NCBI RefSeq assembly: GCF_000327385.1 | Contig: NW_008708986.1 | Coordinates: forward strand, 5,000,734 to 5,064,733 | From: Lottia gigantea | Lineage: Eukaryota > Mollusca > Gastropoda > Lottiidae | Direction: 5' to 3' | DNA: 64,000 nucleotides | Shown: piece by piece, positions 23,378 through 38,597 of the stretch | Layout: each line of letters opens with the position of its first letter | How positions within the stretch are numbered: the stretch's first letter is position 1 | Notes under the pieces: model-generated | Databases searched by the model: none | The model's input: only the letters and a program-made list of their open reading frames with translations | What the model was told of the DNA's origin: nothing | Translations under genes and position numbers: made by a program

Positions 23378-23404
23378 GATAAACGTTGGTTAAGGTCGTT
23401 TATC
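23378..23404. promoter_or_regulatory. inverted Fox-like sites
   Basis: GATAAAC (23378-23384) and its exact inverse GTTTATC (23398-23404) are separated by 13 bp that include GGTTAAGGTC. Confidence 0.2.
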
Positions 23405-24368
23405 ACCACCATGTCATTCGACCCGATCAGATCTTGCGAATTATCAACAACCAAAACAACAACACAGAATCATTCAATTTGAAACAATCCATCTCTACCC
23501 AATATCAAGTTTGCGATACCAGAATGCGCTGAGAGCTACTAACCAGGTTAACGTTGTTTCAAAATGCACCGGAATTCACCATACGTAATATTTATTCTTT
23601 ATAATCTTCATGGTAATTTGCAGATAAATATAACAGAATTAAATGGTAGAACTGACTTGATTTGTTAATAACCCTTGCAGGGATACCCTATTGTCTGAAT
23701 TGAAGGATAATCAATACATATGAACGCAGAAGAATCAAATTTTATTTTTTAAAATTAAAAACCTATTGAAATTGAAATTATATTATAGAATTATACTTTC
23801 TCTAGTCACACTAGTCACAGAGGATTAAAAGGTCTCATATAACATTTAAGAAACCTTCATATATCAAAAGTGTGAATATATACGCCCGAAATAAACACGG
23901 AATAGGTTACCTTAACATTTCAAACACTATTTAAATTGACTTCCTATAAATTGAAGCCATAAAGATGAATAATTAAAGTTGTCATTTAGAGGAATGGGAG
24001 TTGTATATTATCATTATCGAAATCTTCTTACAAGTTATTGCCTACTAGCATGAGATGCTACTGAAGAATACAAACTGATTGGGTCGCTATCACATGATGA
24101 GAGTTGGACATGCAAGAATTAATCCCTTCTTCCTTGCTGCATTCGGTCAAGACCGTAAGAAATACAGGAAGCACATCCATAGCCTAAACTAGCTTTCCAA
24201 ATCATGTCTAGTTGACTTACCCATAATTGTGACATGTGGAAAAACCAATGCCAAGAAATACCATCGAAAGGATCATCGAGAACCTAATTATCCTTGTGAC
24301 CTTTGTTTCCTTCTCCGCGCCTTTGGTACTGGTAAATGACCAAATTATATCCAGCCAGGAGGACATTA

Positions 24369-24383
24369 AGGTCATTTTGACCC
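24369..24383. promoter_or_regulatory. nuclear-receptor-type inverted repeat (IR3, ERE-like)
   Basis: AGGTCA-TTT-TGACCC differs at one base from the consensus estrogen response element AGGTCAnnnTGACCT. An extended half-site TGACCTTTG lies 70 bp upstream (24297-24305). Confidence 0.3.
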
Positions 24384-26329
24384 CAGCTAATACATTAGAC
24401 CCAAATGAATTACATCGTTTATAAAAAAAACTCTCGTTCCCACCTTTGCTATTATTATTACAAAATTTGTCTGTGTCGTCAATTACTTTCTTAAATTATT
24501 GATTGGGACGGATATATCGGCCTTTTTGCGTTTTAAGCATTCACTTGAAAAGCTGGCTGAACATCAGAGAACCTTTTAACGGAACCAGAGTGTCTATTTC
24601 CAATACTTTGCTTGATAACAAGTTTCCAATATGTAATCCAAACAAAAACAGGGAAGGCTTGAATACAAAGTTCAAAGAGACATTTAGAATTAAAACTTAA
24701 TCTCTCTGCAATAAAGACTGTAATGATATCTAAATAACACTTTCAGAAAAATCGATTCTGACAAAATTACTTACATTTCAATCAAAATTGTAAATAAACT
24801 ATTACGATAACCATTATTCTTAATAGTTAGCACCTATTATACATCTATTGAACTGTCTGTTGTATTTCTATCGGTTACAAAATCATTTGTTAGCAGGGAA
24901 CTTTCTGATGCCACTCTATGATTGTATTGTCACAAAGTTACTTGTTTAGCATGTATTTGTCTGATGTAAACGCAGTTGTATTGTCGCGGCTTTAAAAATG
25001 CACTTTAATAACGCTGTTAGCAGCAACTTATTTTCTACAGCTAGGCGATTGAAGGCTCAACTTACCGTCAGTGTCCATGCTATTCCGCGATGTCAACTTG
25101 CACAGTTTTAAAAACAGAGCAAGCAACTCTACACTGATTTGTTAACTGGAATGCGATTCTAGTCAACACTGTTGGTATATCAAATTCGTTTCCTCACTAA
25201 TATCAATGTCAATTTTCAGTTAACTTTATGGACATGGTGCACTTTCCACACCAAATCTTACCAGAGATGTCAAAGTGATTTACAGTATATGCTAAACGTG
25301 ATGGACTATTGTCCGATGCAACAATATATATATATATTCACTTCGTACCTTTAATTTTTCTGCCAAGTCATTTCGTTTCTCGCGTAGTTTATCGCATAAT
25401 ACCACTGTAAGAACGTTAATGATGCCAGTATCCTCTGTAAGACGAAGGCAGATTACTTTGTCTTTTTGTCTTGGAATACCATCAGACAGTCTTAGCTTCT
25501 AAAAGATTTAATGCTTTATCTAAGTCTACTATTTTCCACTCGTTAATGCCCAAGTATGTACAAGTTCTTCGATTTGTTGCGTCGTAGATATCAAACGGAA
25601 AAACATACATACGCAAATTTTCGCTTGTAAAATGCTAAAACATCCTCGTAATGTCACTGTTATTTCAATCACTGTGCCTTACATGCACAATACACCAGAT
25701 ATCCGAAGATTTCAGTCGATTCGCTTATTCTTTAAAATGTCTTCGGCTTTAATTGAACATGTATCACACAATACGTAGCTTATTGTCTTGGGAGATTTGG
25801 CCTTAAGAAAAAAAGGAACATATTATCCTTTATAATATCAAAACGTTAATATACTCCGATAGCATCAGGAATACCTTGTCCAAACGATTGTATATCCCGC
25901 AAAACTTTAGCTCCAGTCTTAATAAGAAAACTTTAAAATTGATACTGACACAGTAAACTGAAGGCTTCAGTCTTCATCATTGTAATAGAATCCGATATAT
26001 AGATTGAATAGAACAAAACAGAACAAACTACGGCTGTCTCGTATTGTACCATATCAGGTGAAATAGTTAGTCAGTTTAGCTTAGATAAATCATTGAAGTA
26101 CAGGACTCTTGATCAAATGTACACAAGATCACACTCGATTTGATAGAAATTGAGATGACGATTGTAACATTATCGAGTACGTTCTAAAATAAATACGATT
26201 GTGATAGTTTTCAGAACATCAGACATAACTAAATGTAGAAAAAATACGACCTTTTAGAAATCTCTAAAAACACATTTAGAAAGTAGTTTCGTTCACAATA
26301 GTTTCAAATGGATGGCGCTAGTAACAGCT

Positions 26330-26700
26330 AACGCGGCAATATTAGGAGATAACTGGAGGCGATGTGAACAGATGACTGAAAGCAATTTTGGCAGATAACT
26401 AAATTTAATAATAACTAGGGCAATAATAACAGAGATGCTATCAACAGATGATTGGAGGCAATATTAGCAGCTAACTTCAGGAAAATCGACAGATAATTAA
26501 AGGCAGTATTAGCAGCTTACTGCAGGAAATTTCGGCAGCTGATGACTGGAAGCAATATTTGTAGCTGACTGCAAGAAATATCTGCAGATGATTGAAGGCC
26601 ATATCAACAGATTACTAAAGACAATATGAGCAGATAACAGAAGGCGATATTGACATACTATATAGCAAAATGCAATATTAGCAGCCTAATAACTGCAAAA
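26330..26700. repeat. degenerate minisatellite with units of about 30 bp
   Basis: About ten irregular copies of a theme such as GGCAATATTAGCAGATAACT, with variants GCAGCTAACT, ACAGATGATTGG and GCAGATGATTGAAGGC. Copies differ in length and sequence, so the array is old. Confidence 0.75.
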
Positions 26701-29700
26701 TCGGAATAACATTAAAGGAATTAAGTTATGCAAGGAATAACGTAGCAAAAAAGATGACTGGTGTCCCAAGCTACAAAGCGTTTCCTCATTAACGCTAATA
26801 TTAAATATTAATCTAGTAAAGCAAGACTCCATAAAGATCCGTAATGATGATATAACGACTGAAGAACAAACCAATAATAGAACTGTTCAGTGTTGTAGAA
26901 AATGTTCTCATCTTCAGGCCAAGAGATCTGTCTAGAAAGCCTTTTATCTGAAGTGATGTGGTTTCTCCATAGCTACCGCTCTAGAACAAAACATTAACAA
27001 TTGAACCGGTTTAAAATATCATCACAAGACCTTTTAACAACATTAAAATCCACAAAGATTACATATTTACAATACTCGGGTATAAGGGAATAGTTGATGA
27101 GTACATAAGGGTAATCTGCAACAACAAAATTAACTGTGGTAAATTGGCCAACAAATTAAATATACCTATTAAAATGCAGCCAAGAATTACCAAAACATTT
27201 TCCAATGATATTTTTAATTTTTTTAAGAACAGCTTCTGGGATAACTCAATACTTATCCATAAATGACATTTGGAAGTAACAATGTAAATTGTTGAAACGA
27301 TGTGTACAATAAAAACCCAAAAGTAGTATACAATGAATTTTGTGTTTCGGTAAGTTAGGTATAACTCAACGGATACAAAATTCACATGTCCCACCACCGA
27401 TCTTGCATGTTCGCTGTTGTATTTTCTCAACTCTTCTTCTTATATTTATACAATCTCTATAACTATGTGACAAAACCGAACAATGATTTTGAAAAGTGTG
27501 AGGACCTATGTCATGAAATGGCACATTATTGAGTGTCAACATCTTAACGTCGATCAGCTAACATTTACGATTTGTGAAATGATCATAAAATGCAAATCTC
27601 AGGAAATGCAGTGACAGGGAAAAATATTGATGGATTGTCAAGATTTTCCGAGGCAAGTACTCAATAATTACTAGAATTGTAACTATCAACAATGTATAGT
27701 AGAAAGAATTGTAACCATGAACAATGTATCACAAGTAGGAATTCTTAAATCATACAAAACCACATCGTTCCAAATTAAATCATCTTTTATCATCCAAATA
27801 ATTCATTACTTCGCTAAAAGTATATATCGTTACATACCGTACTTTCCACACACCATACATGATGGTGGACAGATAATAGGTCAAATGTAATTGTTACTTA
27901 TAGCATACGAATTGCTTTGGGGATCGTCAAGGAAAGATGTATTCATTCTTTTGGAATTACGGCTCATTAAAGTATTGCGACCAACCTAAAAATGCGACTC
28001 CATCCGAATTTCCCCATGTCCGTGTTGTAAGTGAGAGGGGCTGAAATAGTATGCGTCTAGTCGTATGGACAATACCTCGACTGCTACAGATAGAATGTGC
28101 ACGTTGAAATTCCCTCGATATTTGGAAATCGGAACGCATTGCGTTTTAGCCCAAAACAAGTACAGGAACATAGGACTTAGAACTCCATTTCATTTAATTT
28201 GAAAATGTGACTGTAGATCGACATCCTTAGTAATGGAACCCAATTCTATTTAACAAGGAAAGATGAAAATTAAAGACATTCCACTTGGATTGTTTAACTA
28301 AAGAGAAAATGAAAGAAATGATAAATTTGGACTTGTCTAACACTGAAAAACCAATTCATCATATTTCACTCCTCGCTAATATCAAATAAAACGCCTCTGA
28401 TGTTCCTAGCCTTGATGAATTAAATCGTAAAAGAAGCAAAATAATTTGAGCTATAAAAAGTCACTTTGGATGATAGTTATCTTAATAGAACTTAATGTAA
28501 TCATCAAAAACTGGGATATTAGACAATCTCTGATCAACTTGTCATCAAATTTGTTGGAGCTTTCACTATTACATTAAAAAATTATCTAGAAAAAACATCG
28601 GTTGATGATTCACGTGGATAAGAAATACAGGATCCAACAATTATCTGTATTTATCAAACGAGTTAAATGCTGTTATTATATAAGCCGTACCTCATAATTT
28701 GATTCGAAAGTCAGAAGCAACCAGTATGTTTCTAGAAAATGCAGGTTTAGATAGGCATATACATGTACTTAGGTAGCCAGCCAGGAGATTTTAAAGAACA
28801 AAAAAATTAAAATTAAATATTAAACCGCTACCATCATTTCAGTAGTACCGAACTGTCCAACTAGGTCATCGCATTTAGGCATCAGCTGTAACAAAAGGGT
28901 GTTCTCTCCAGTATTCTCTGTAGTATCCTGTCTCTGTCCGGCAAGAAGGAGCTCACATTGACAAAAGTAATGTGTAACCGAACCATCCTCGTGCATGAAT
29001 TAACATGACCAACAGGGCGATCAAGTGCCGTCAAATGAGGTGAAGGAAAACCATATTTTGTGTTCGGCACCTAACTAAATTGGTCATTCACCTTTAGATT
29101 TTTAGTTCACTGTTTCATGACTTCATATTATATATTTTTCTATACTTGAACAATTACGCAAAAACTAAATAAAGAGAAATTGCATTTATTTTATTCAATT
29201 ATCTTAAACTAGGATAAATCCTAACAAGTCATTTTACAAACTTATCAGAATAAATTGGCTTAATTTAATCATATTACTGTTACAGCTAGATCAACAAATA
29301 TCAGCAGGAGATGAATCTTCAGAGATAAAAGAATCTTGTAAAATCATTAAGAACTTTTATAATAGTGATCAATCTTTTGTATCATCATTTGTGCTCATCA
29401 TATATCAGTTTTCAAGCTATGTTTATTTAGACTGAGCGATTATGTTTTCATTTCTTCAAAATAAACATTATTTCTGGTTGACTTAATCCTCAGAACAATT
29501 ATTTGATGTCTGTAAAATGATGAAATGTGAAAAAGGTCGCTGCTATCGTGTTTCCCATCAGAAAACGATTGTGTATGTTTATAGGATGATGAACAAACAA
29601 TCGATGTTGACCTATCTGTGTGTATGTCATGTTTCACAGTTTAAGTTAAGAAACGGTTCACACATTATGACCTGTAAGTTAAACATTGCCAGAAATTTTC

Positions 29701-30654
29701 GCTATGTCAATGCTCAATCTAAAATCGTTTAGTTCGTTATTGGACATGATTTAATGTGGAATATCTAATGCATACAGATGCAGTTATCTCATTTTTTGCT
29801 GTCATCTCTGTACCTCTTTAGATTGTAAATATTGAAGGAAACGTTCTCTATTCCAATTGCAAAATGAATTGAGTTTCAGGTTAAATAAATAAACCAAGTA
29901 CTAACGATCCGAACTACTGAGAGAAACCAGAAATACGTTACAACAATAATAAAATTTTGATATACTGTAAAATGAATAAAATCGCAAAAGAAAGGGTGCT
30001 GAATTCGGGTGGGATTCCATGAGTGAACCAATCTTCGTAAATTTCGTAGTCGTTCATAACTCTGCACTGTACTCCATATATACAGATATAAAAACATACA
30101 TGTTTGTTCAGCCTTTCAGGCCAATATCTAGACGAGTTTCAGGTCGGTTCAGTTATTTTTAATGGTCTGGAAAAAAATGTAGATATTTCATCTTAGCTAA
30201 ACTAGACGGTTGGTGTAAAGTCGTCACTTGCAAACACCAACTATTGACGAGATTCTTTCAATATAAATTCAACTTCATTCAATCAATTTGCATTTTCAAC
30301 GGTAGATGTGACTAAAATATACACTACTCGGCCTGATGAAGATGTCATAAACATATTACCAAATATCAAACAGCTTTATTATCATAGAAAATAAAGAGAA
30401 AATCAATCCGTCTATAATAACATTTTTATAGATAATCATCTTTAATAAATATTTCTTGTGACTTGGAAACCTTCAATTTTACACTTGTCAAACATTAGAT
30501 AACCTAACTGTTAGAGATCGCATTGATAAGGTTACAAAAACAGGTTTCAAAGCCAGTATCAAAAGAATTGAAGATATATTTGTTTGACGGAGCGGACCTG
30601 ATAACTCGATTGCTACGAAGGTTGTGAGAAATTTAAAACAAATCAAACGTAACG

Positions 30655-30692
30655 CTCGTATATGATGTAACGATTATATGATGTAACGATTT
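30655..30692. repeat. short direct duplication
   Basis: TATATGATGTAACGAT occurs twice in succession. Minor; nothing else is attached to it. Confidence 0.6.
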
Positions 30693-33600
30693 CGTTATTG
30701 ACTCTCTTATTAAACACGTTTTATTATGAAATTGAGAAATTCTTCTCTGTGTTTGAAGACGGTTGATCTGTCAAGTTTAAGAGTGTTTACTTGTTTGACA
30801 ATCTTTCTTTTTGTCAACTTCATCTTATTTGTTTAAACATCTGTTCTTTTTAACCTCTCGAGAAAATCAAATTGTTTTAAAAGAGTGGGGAAATCAATTG
30901 GTTTTAAAATCATCTTTTCGTTTAAATTTGACACGATCTCATTTTTATTAAAATGTCTTAAATTTGTAGGCGTTCTCGAGAGTCATTTTTATTTGCAGAC
31001 TTGAATTCTGAACAGTTTTCAGGTTTCATTGATATTAGTGAAACTGTTAAGAATATGCTTAGGTGTATGAATGAATTGTTTGGAATCATTCTAAGTACAT
31101 ACATGCTTAATTTTCAACAAGACAGTATAAATTCAAAATCTTAACCTACAGTATTACGTCGAACCGCGAGAGTGGTGAAGTAGATAAAGGGTATGACATA
31201 TACGGTTAAGCGTTGCGTGAAATGTGCTCTGCTTACGTGATTATCACTAAGTAAGCTCTTTACTTCTTACTACTAGGCAACCACTGGGAAAGGCATCTTT
31301 AAACTCTGAGGCATGTTTCCGCTTCAAAGATCTTTGAATCTCTGTCTTTTCATACTTTGAAGACTATTCGAATGCTTACGAATTATTCGAATCAGTTGTT
31401 ATTCAAATAACACATAACTGGGTAACCGTATTCCTATGCCATTTACATGATGGGACTGCCATCATATAGTTCGTCATAAGCTGATAATTTATTAGAAATA
31501 GCCCGTTTGCGTAATGAAATACACCAGTTGTCCCAGAACAGCTGCGATTTTATTATTGATAATATAATCAATTTCATAGAGAATGATTCAGTTCCAATTT
31601 TGTATCGAATCTATAGCGTAACAGCAACTACAACAAGCTTATCCTTAAAACTGAGTATCTACTTGGGTCGTATTAACACGGAGATACCTTTTAAACTTTT
31701 CTCCTTTTTATGTTCACCATTGGCATATACACACACTTAACAGATGCGAATACTTCTCGACAAGTCAAATTTATGCATTGTGTTTGCCAGTTCTATGTAA
31801 AAATGTTTGATTTAACACAATGAAACTGTTCTCATTTGTATGTTGATGCGCAACAGTGTTTAATTTTTGCAGTCAATATAAACTTTGCAGAAAAAGAAAC
31901 AAGAATCAATATACAATGAGCTATGCTAGCATGTTGAATGTAGACAGTTGCTTTGTGCTACAAAGGGGTTTCGTTGAACACAGAATTGGAGACAACAAGA
32001 ACACTGTCAAATTCATAAAAACGCTGTCAAAATTCCAGCAAAACCTGCGATACTACAGCCTTTCCACAGGGAAAGATTTTTATCCCATAGTATCCCATGA
32101 TCAATAGAGCAAATCCTTCCATTTAGGTATGTATCAGAATTTGTAAGAAGTATTCTTCGGTTGTATACTTAACTGAACTGGGGGAAAACAAAACCTTCTA
32201 ACTCTGCATTTCAACATTTCATAACGAAAATCATCAATAACAACTGATCAACATTGTTTTACAGTTAAAATTCGTCTCGGAAACCGCAATTTCTTGCAAG
32301 ATTGTGCTGTGTGCTCTCATAAGCCATAATAGAAAACTTCCATGCTTCCTTTTGGATATTTTTAACCATTAACACAAAAGATCATAAATTCCTGGTCTTT
32401 AATAGATAGATTCTCCGATACCTTTAAGATTTTAACATGATACCGTGTTTTCAGTCAGTGAAACTTAATATACCATTAGTAGCAAGAGATCTAACCTTGG
32501 GATCGGCAGGTAGTTAGAAATTAATGAGATAAAAGAAGCTTACCAATAATTAATTAGAATCAACACAATAATCCCTTAAAACATGTAGTTATTTCTGGTT
32601 TCAGTTCACTGCTACAGTTGTTTGAAATCACTGATTTTCTGATTCCAAATGTCCATACACTTTTTCGTTTTAAATTGCAATTTCCCTTCAATAAAATGTC
32701 TTATACTTGACCAGTGGTTCGAATATTTCCGCAGTTTCAAGCAATTGTCACATATAATACTTACAAGTTCAATAGCGTCAAACGTTTCACAAATTGTCAG
32801 TTACATTTTTACTGTCCATAAATCCAACGCTTTATAGTGAAGATTTGTCGTCAGCTGTAGCAATCGTTTTATCCAGTATTTAATATTTTTCTCGACCAGA
32901 GTATCTCTTGTGTAGTTAGTTTGACAACTCGAGTATTGAGCCAGCGATTTTAATATAGCCATTCATACTTCACTCATACACATGCCTTCAATGACGTGTG
33001 ACGCGTGTTCACGTGACGAGAACGCCAAGTGCCGATTGAAGAATAACTTTGAAAAGAGCTAGGGGAGTTCAAATGCATCTGTTTCAGGTGTCGTGCACAA
33101 TCATTCGGATCAGCGAGTAGATTTGTCTTTATCTTACCGATCAAGTCCGTCTGGACAATAAAAGTCAGTGACATTCGCTTGTCTGTCAGTGTCACATTCA
33201 ATGCATTCTGGACAGATCCGACATAGGTGCGAAATATCACGGAGATTTAACTTATACGGAACGTGACTAGGCTAGAAGGGGTCGGGATTACCATCGATGA
33301 GAAATGTAAATCTACACGAAAAGGGACAATTTTTGAATATTTTGCGACAAAGGTAAAGGGCTGGATTGGAAGATTAATTTAAAGAAAATCCTCCATAATG
33401 TGAATTGTCCCATGACGTTACGAAAATACATCAATAAAACGAGATTATCTCTATGTTTGAAGACTATAATGATATCACTTTGATGAGAGTTGGGGATAAT
33501 ATTATTCACGAATGAATGAACAAGTAAGTTGCACAGTACACATGAATGAATGAATAGCCATAAATGAATGAATGGTACACAAAATGTCAATAAAGGGTGG

Positions 33601-35848
33601 ATAAAGATTGACTCAAATTGGCGATAAAATAACAGAATTGAATGTTGAATTGAAGTGATAGATAGAATTAGTATCATTCAATAACATAACTGGTTGTAGG
33701 TTTCTATAAAGTAAATACTACAAATGTAGAAAATTTATCAAAATATCATTATCATAGCGTGGCCTCAATGCGTCTGGTGCGACACAAACCACCGTTCACT
33801 GAAAATGGTAGGCCTATTTTTAAGACGAAAAACGCAATGTTATGTGCATGAAATGGAATAAGGCTTTCTAATGTACAAATATTCAATTTGAACTGGTGTT
33901 TAAAACCGAATTGAACAGCGATTACCCTAAATTATACACACATGCTATTGCAATTCGGCTGATACGGACACGACACAAAGTCTTTCCTGTGGTTGAATGG
34001 AAGAACATGAATAAATACAAAACCACAATAGCAGAGCGTTAGTGCTATTCAATATAAATCTGAAACACACACAAATTAGACCTCATGTCCAAATACAGAT
34101 CTATAACCTTATTCATATTCATATAACATCAATGAAAGCAAAACCTCACCGGACATCTGTCCATTGACTTAAGGTCTATTCAAACCAAGCTTGTTACCTG
34201 TCTAAACGATCGATCTAAACATAACTTTCTATAATGACTTTAATGAGTTTGAAGTATCCTTGAATAATCAACTTGATCAGACCTTTGGAAAAAAAAACAC
34301 CCGTTGAGAATTAAATACAACAATGAAAGAAGGGAACGCTATGGTAGTTCATCTCTTTATATTCATAATATTGCTTTTGTGTCTATTGTTTCGTATTTCT
34401 TGCCGATATTTGGCCTGTGTCGTACTTTGATTTTTTATGTCATCAATTTTTGAATCGGATAATAAGAGGACGCAACGCTATAGAATAATTGTAAGAAATT
34501 TTACTTAATTATTAAAAATCAATTATAAAGAGTTTTTCACTTCCATTGTTAGATATTGAGGTATCTGGAACTTATTGTGTAAAACTAGCGTTTCCAGACA
34601 GCTGCTTCTTGTAACAATAAAATTGACGGTTATGTCTAATTTCAAATATGATTTGAATGTTGTGACGTAATCAATTGTATAGAAAAAGTTAATGTCATTG
34701 GAAATTGGGACTCTTGTTCAAAAATTACTCTTAAAAACTTTATAGATTAAAAGCTCGACTTCCAGTTACACAATATTTTACGTGGATTTCAATGAAAACA
34801 ATTTCAGAAGTTACATAAAGAATAGAGACCCATTCATTATTCGCCTGTGGTTCGAACATTTCTCATTTCTTTGTTTGTATGGCTCAGTAGTTTTACAGCA
34901 CTATCCTATCTATGTGTAGGTTCTACAATTCGACACAAAGACATTTTGAAATGTCCTATGTATATGCATTTCATTTGGATAAAGATTACATAATTTGGAT
35001 ATCGAATTCAATCAATGTCCATATGCAGAAAATACAATATTGATGATAATGCATCGACCTCTACACATTATACATTATACATAATATGGTAGAGTAAATG
35101 TGTAGTTTCTTTAGTTTAGTAGATACATCATTATCTAACCAGAAACGGAAAATAATTACCTCACAATTGTCAATAGTCTAACAAAACGCAAGCCCAGGGC
35201 AAATGAAAAATAAAATTGAATTTTAAAGGTTACGACAAAGGAAATAGCGACAGTAGAAAAGGCATTAACTATAATCTACTTCGATACATAACAAGTTTTT
35301 GAAATAAAAAAAAACAACTCATAATATTACAAATAATGCAAAGCTGATAGAGTTGTATTGCATCAAAGACATATTACTAAAACAAGTATATCTTTTATGT
35401 TGTATATTGTCATTATCTGTCTCTTGTTATTCTTTTTGTTACATATTTTCAAACCTCTATACATATTCAATAATCAAAGAAAGCCATTTCCGTGCTTTGA
35501 TCTTCACAATACACGACTAAAAGGAATCTATGTGGAAACTTATCCTTTATGTTAGTTGTTATGTAAACTATAGTCTAAAGTAAGATCGAATTCAATACAT
35601 TGTACATTAATCGATGCAAAAGTTTAAATGCAACGAATATATGTTAAAGGTCGTCGGCTATTACAAATGTATAGAGTTAAAGACTGAAAAATTGAGAATT
35701 TAAAGTCGAGTAACTGAGAGTGAAAACTGAATAGGAATTCAAAGCAAGAGCTTAGAGTTTAAAACACAAATAGTTCAGCATCAGTTATAAAGCTTAAATC
35801 CAATGAAGTGAGGGATAAAAGTCAAATATGTCACCATTTTGGATGAAG

Positions 35849-35965
35849 CAGAGCTTAATGGTCTATAGCAGAGCTCTACTCAATGGTCTATAGCAGAGCT
35901 CAATAGTCTATAGTAGAGCTCAATGGTCTATAGCAGAGCTCAATGGTCTATAGCAGAGCTCAATG
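35849..35965. repeat. 20-bp tandem repeat, about six copies
   Basis: Unit CAATGGTCTATAGCAGAGCT, near-perfect across five to six copies, with one short insertion (CTACT) near 35876. Recent array; contains no gene. Confidence 0.9.
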
Positions 35966-37094
35966 AAATTACAAAAATATAAGATAACAAAATCTCAACA
36001 AGTTTTTTCAAAAATCAACATCAATTATTGAAAGGTAAAGAACTTGATCGTTGAAGATCAGTGAAGAGTTTACTATTATGCACCGATATGTAATCGATTA
36101 TAGTTAGGTCACAATAGCATGTCATAGAAAATCACATCTTTCAGTAGTCTCCTGGGATAACGCACCTTTGCTCTTTGATCGACAACTAATTAAAAAAGAT
36201 ATTTTGGTTTGATGGATTCGTTTGCTCGCCTATCAGATCTTACCTACTTGGAATTCAGAGGAGGCATTTCACACCTATTTTTATGCATCTCGATCTACTC
36301 TAATTATTGCGATTTGAAATTAATATTTTATTATTTATGAGGTGGAGATGACTTTGATTTCGCTATTGGCTTCCTTTTTATTGGTACATTAAGATCAATA
36401 TACTACGAATTACCTTCAGTTTGAGAGCAAATTGAACTGAAAGCGGGTATTGACAAAGGCTCATCTTTTCCACCGAACAGTGTCTCGGATATTATTTTTT
36501 TCATCATGACAGCGAGTTTTGAAACTGATGTTTACTTTACAATGTAGTGGAGTGAATACCAAACTCGCAATTACAAAAGACAATAGCATAATGATATTTA
36601 AATGTTATGCTTGACATTTTCAGTCATTTGTGTATTATATAAGAAAAATGTTCCCAATACACAATAGTAAAAGAACTTGCTTAAAAGAAGTCCTCTGACA
36701 TTTGTCAGTTCCTGAAAGGCCTACATCATTTATAATCAAGAGGCCAGATATTATGCAACCTATGTGTAGCCGACAAAGAATTCAATATTAGACGATATTC
36801 ATTTTTTATTTTAAAATTAGTCCTTTCCGGTAAATCGTGAATGTTATTATAAATTGACAGACATTTTACCCAATTTACTACTACTGAAATGTCAAGTTGG
36901 ATAAACATGACGTATAATTGTTTTGTAATTCTGTGTCCGTTGGAAGGTACAATAATATGTAGTTCTTGATAAAAGACACTTTGAGATATATAACTTATTG
37001 GAAGCTTGTATGTTGGATACTGAAGAAATTGACATTTAGTTCAAGACATCGTTAGATAGAAATTTTTTTTAAATTTATTATTACATGGGTTATA

Positions 37095-37236
37095 TCCCAT
37101 TAGTCAGAACTCCAATTAGTCAGACATCCTAATATTTAAGACGTCCCATTAGTCAGACATCCTTATTGTTAATACGTCCCATTAGTCAGACATCCTAATT
37201 ATTAAGACGTCTCATTAGTCCGACCATTAGTCAATG
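37095..37236. repeat. 33-bp tandem repeat, about four copies
   Basis: The unit begins TCCCATTAGTCAGACATCCT and ends with a variable AT tract plus AAGACG. The CATTAGTCAGAC core recurs best; the flanks are decayed. Confidence 0.85.
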
Positions 37237-38597
37237 GTTTATTTGGCAAAGATGTAACAATCCTAATTAGATTACAGTTACAGTTAAAAGAGTATAATAA
37301 ATACCATAAATGATAATTATATACCAACAGAAAAGTTTTTAAATCTGGAAAAGGCTCCACCAACAATAATTTTTGTAGCTTAAAAATTGAATATCACTTA
37401 TTCATTCAATGTACATTACCACCTAATACAACAAAGTAAATGAACTTTTAAAAACAAAGAAATTGTGAATAATTTAAATAGAAAGTCGAAACATTTAGGA
37501 ATAGAGCATTGTCAATAGGCTTATATAAGTTAACAATTATAACTACCCATTCTTATCATTTGTAACTATTGTTATTTGGTAATTCTGCAAATTATTCAAA
37601 GCAGATGAAACCAGTTGAGTCAAGGAGGTTACATTAATTCTTCTACATACAGAACACCTGGTTCCAGCAAGCAACTTGGTCAACTTATCGCCGCCTTAGA
37701 AGAATAAACATACTTATTAGTAGACGATGTATTAACCAAGTGTCTTGAAGATGCAACAGTTTTCTGGAAGAAAATCAGTCGAAAAATCTTTACTCATTTT
37801 AAGATAATCAGATTTTAAAAATCAAACAAAACTCATTCTAAACTTTGTCAGATGTTTAAAGAAATTCAGACAAGCATTTTGAAAAAATGCCACTTTTAAC
37901 GGAAATTATAAGTTATTTCAACACGTTAGACCATTAATGGCAAATTTGGTGACAAATTTTCAGGCAGTGCAATTATTAAACTGTCCATACATTAGCATGG
38001 GTGAGAAATTGCGTAAATGAAGCAACGGTAATGAATCATCAAATTAGGTTAGCTGTGTACGAGGCGAACCTAGTAATGTTTGAGATTTTGTGAACTTCAT
38101 CAAAATTTTCGAATTTTTACAAGAAATCTGGAAACCTTTTGTCAGGGTTTGACCAGAAACACACAACTTTAAAGGTAATTGCAAGCCCCTATGTATATGT
38201 TTGTAGCCTTTCCTAAGTCGTTTGGTTCCAAGTAACTATGGCATGCTAGTTAATTGGGTGTGGTTTATATCGTCACCAAAATCGCAATTGCATAATGAAT
38301 CGAATCAAGCATCGTCGTTGATTGCCGTACAAGGTTAAAACCTCCAGGCTGCAACAAGGTTCTCAACAGAATGACTCACTTGAAATGTACAAGCATTAAA
38401 CAGATGCTTCATTAAGTGGCACGTGTAGAAGTAATAATTTGGTCAGAACTTGTGTGTAATTTTACGTGGCAAGTGTAAATTTAATAATACGATCGGTAAT
38501 AAAATGACGGTGGTGGTAGTTTAAAAAAACGATCGCATTCAATCAAGCAGATTTCATTCATTGTGACTATAAATAAGATTTGCGAGTTAACGAGAAT

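Noticed and set aside
27059-27430. 123-residue hydrophobic minus-strand reading resembling membrane segments
   Set aside because: Starts at TTG and the hydrophobicity follows from T-rich codons; no GPCR or transporter motif.
32974-33240. 88-residue minus-strand reading in a CpG-richer patch
   Set aside because: No domain, signal peptide or splice sites that would support a gene; the composition alone is not enough.
33312-33677. 121-residue minus-strand reading
   Set aside because: Built on a GAATGA-rich simple repeat.
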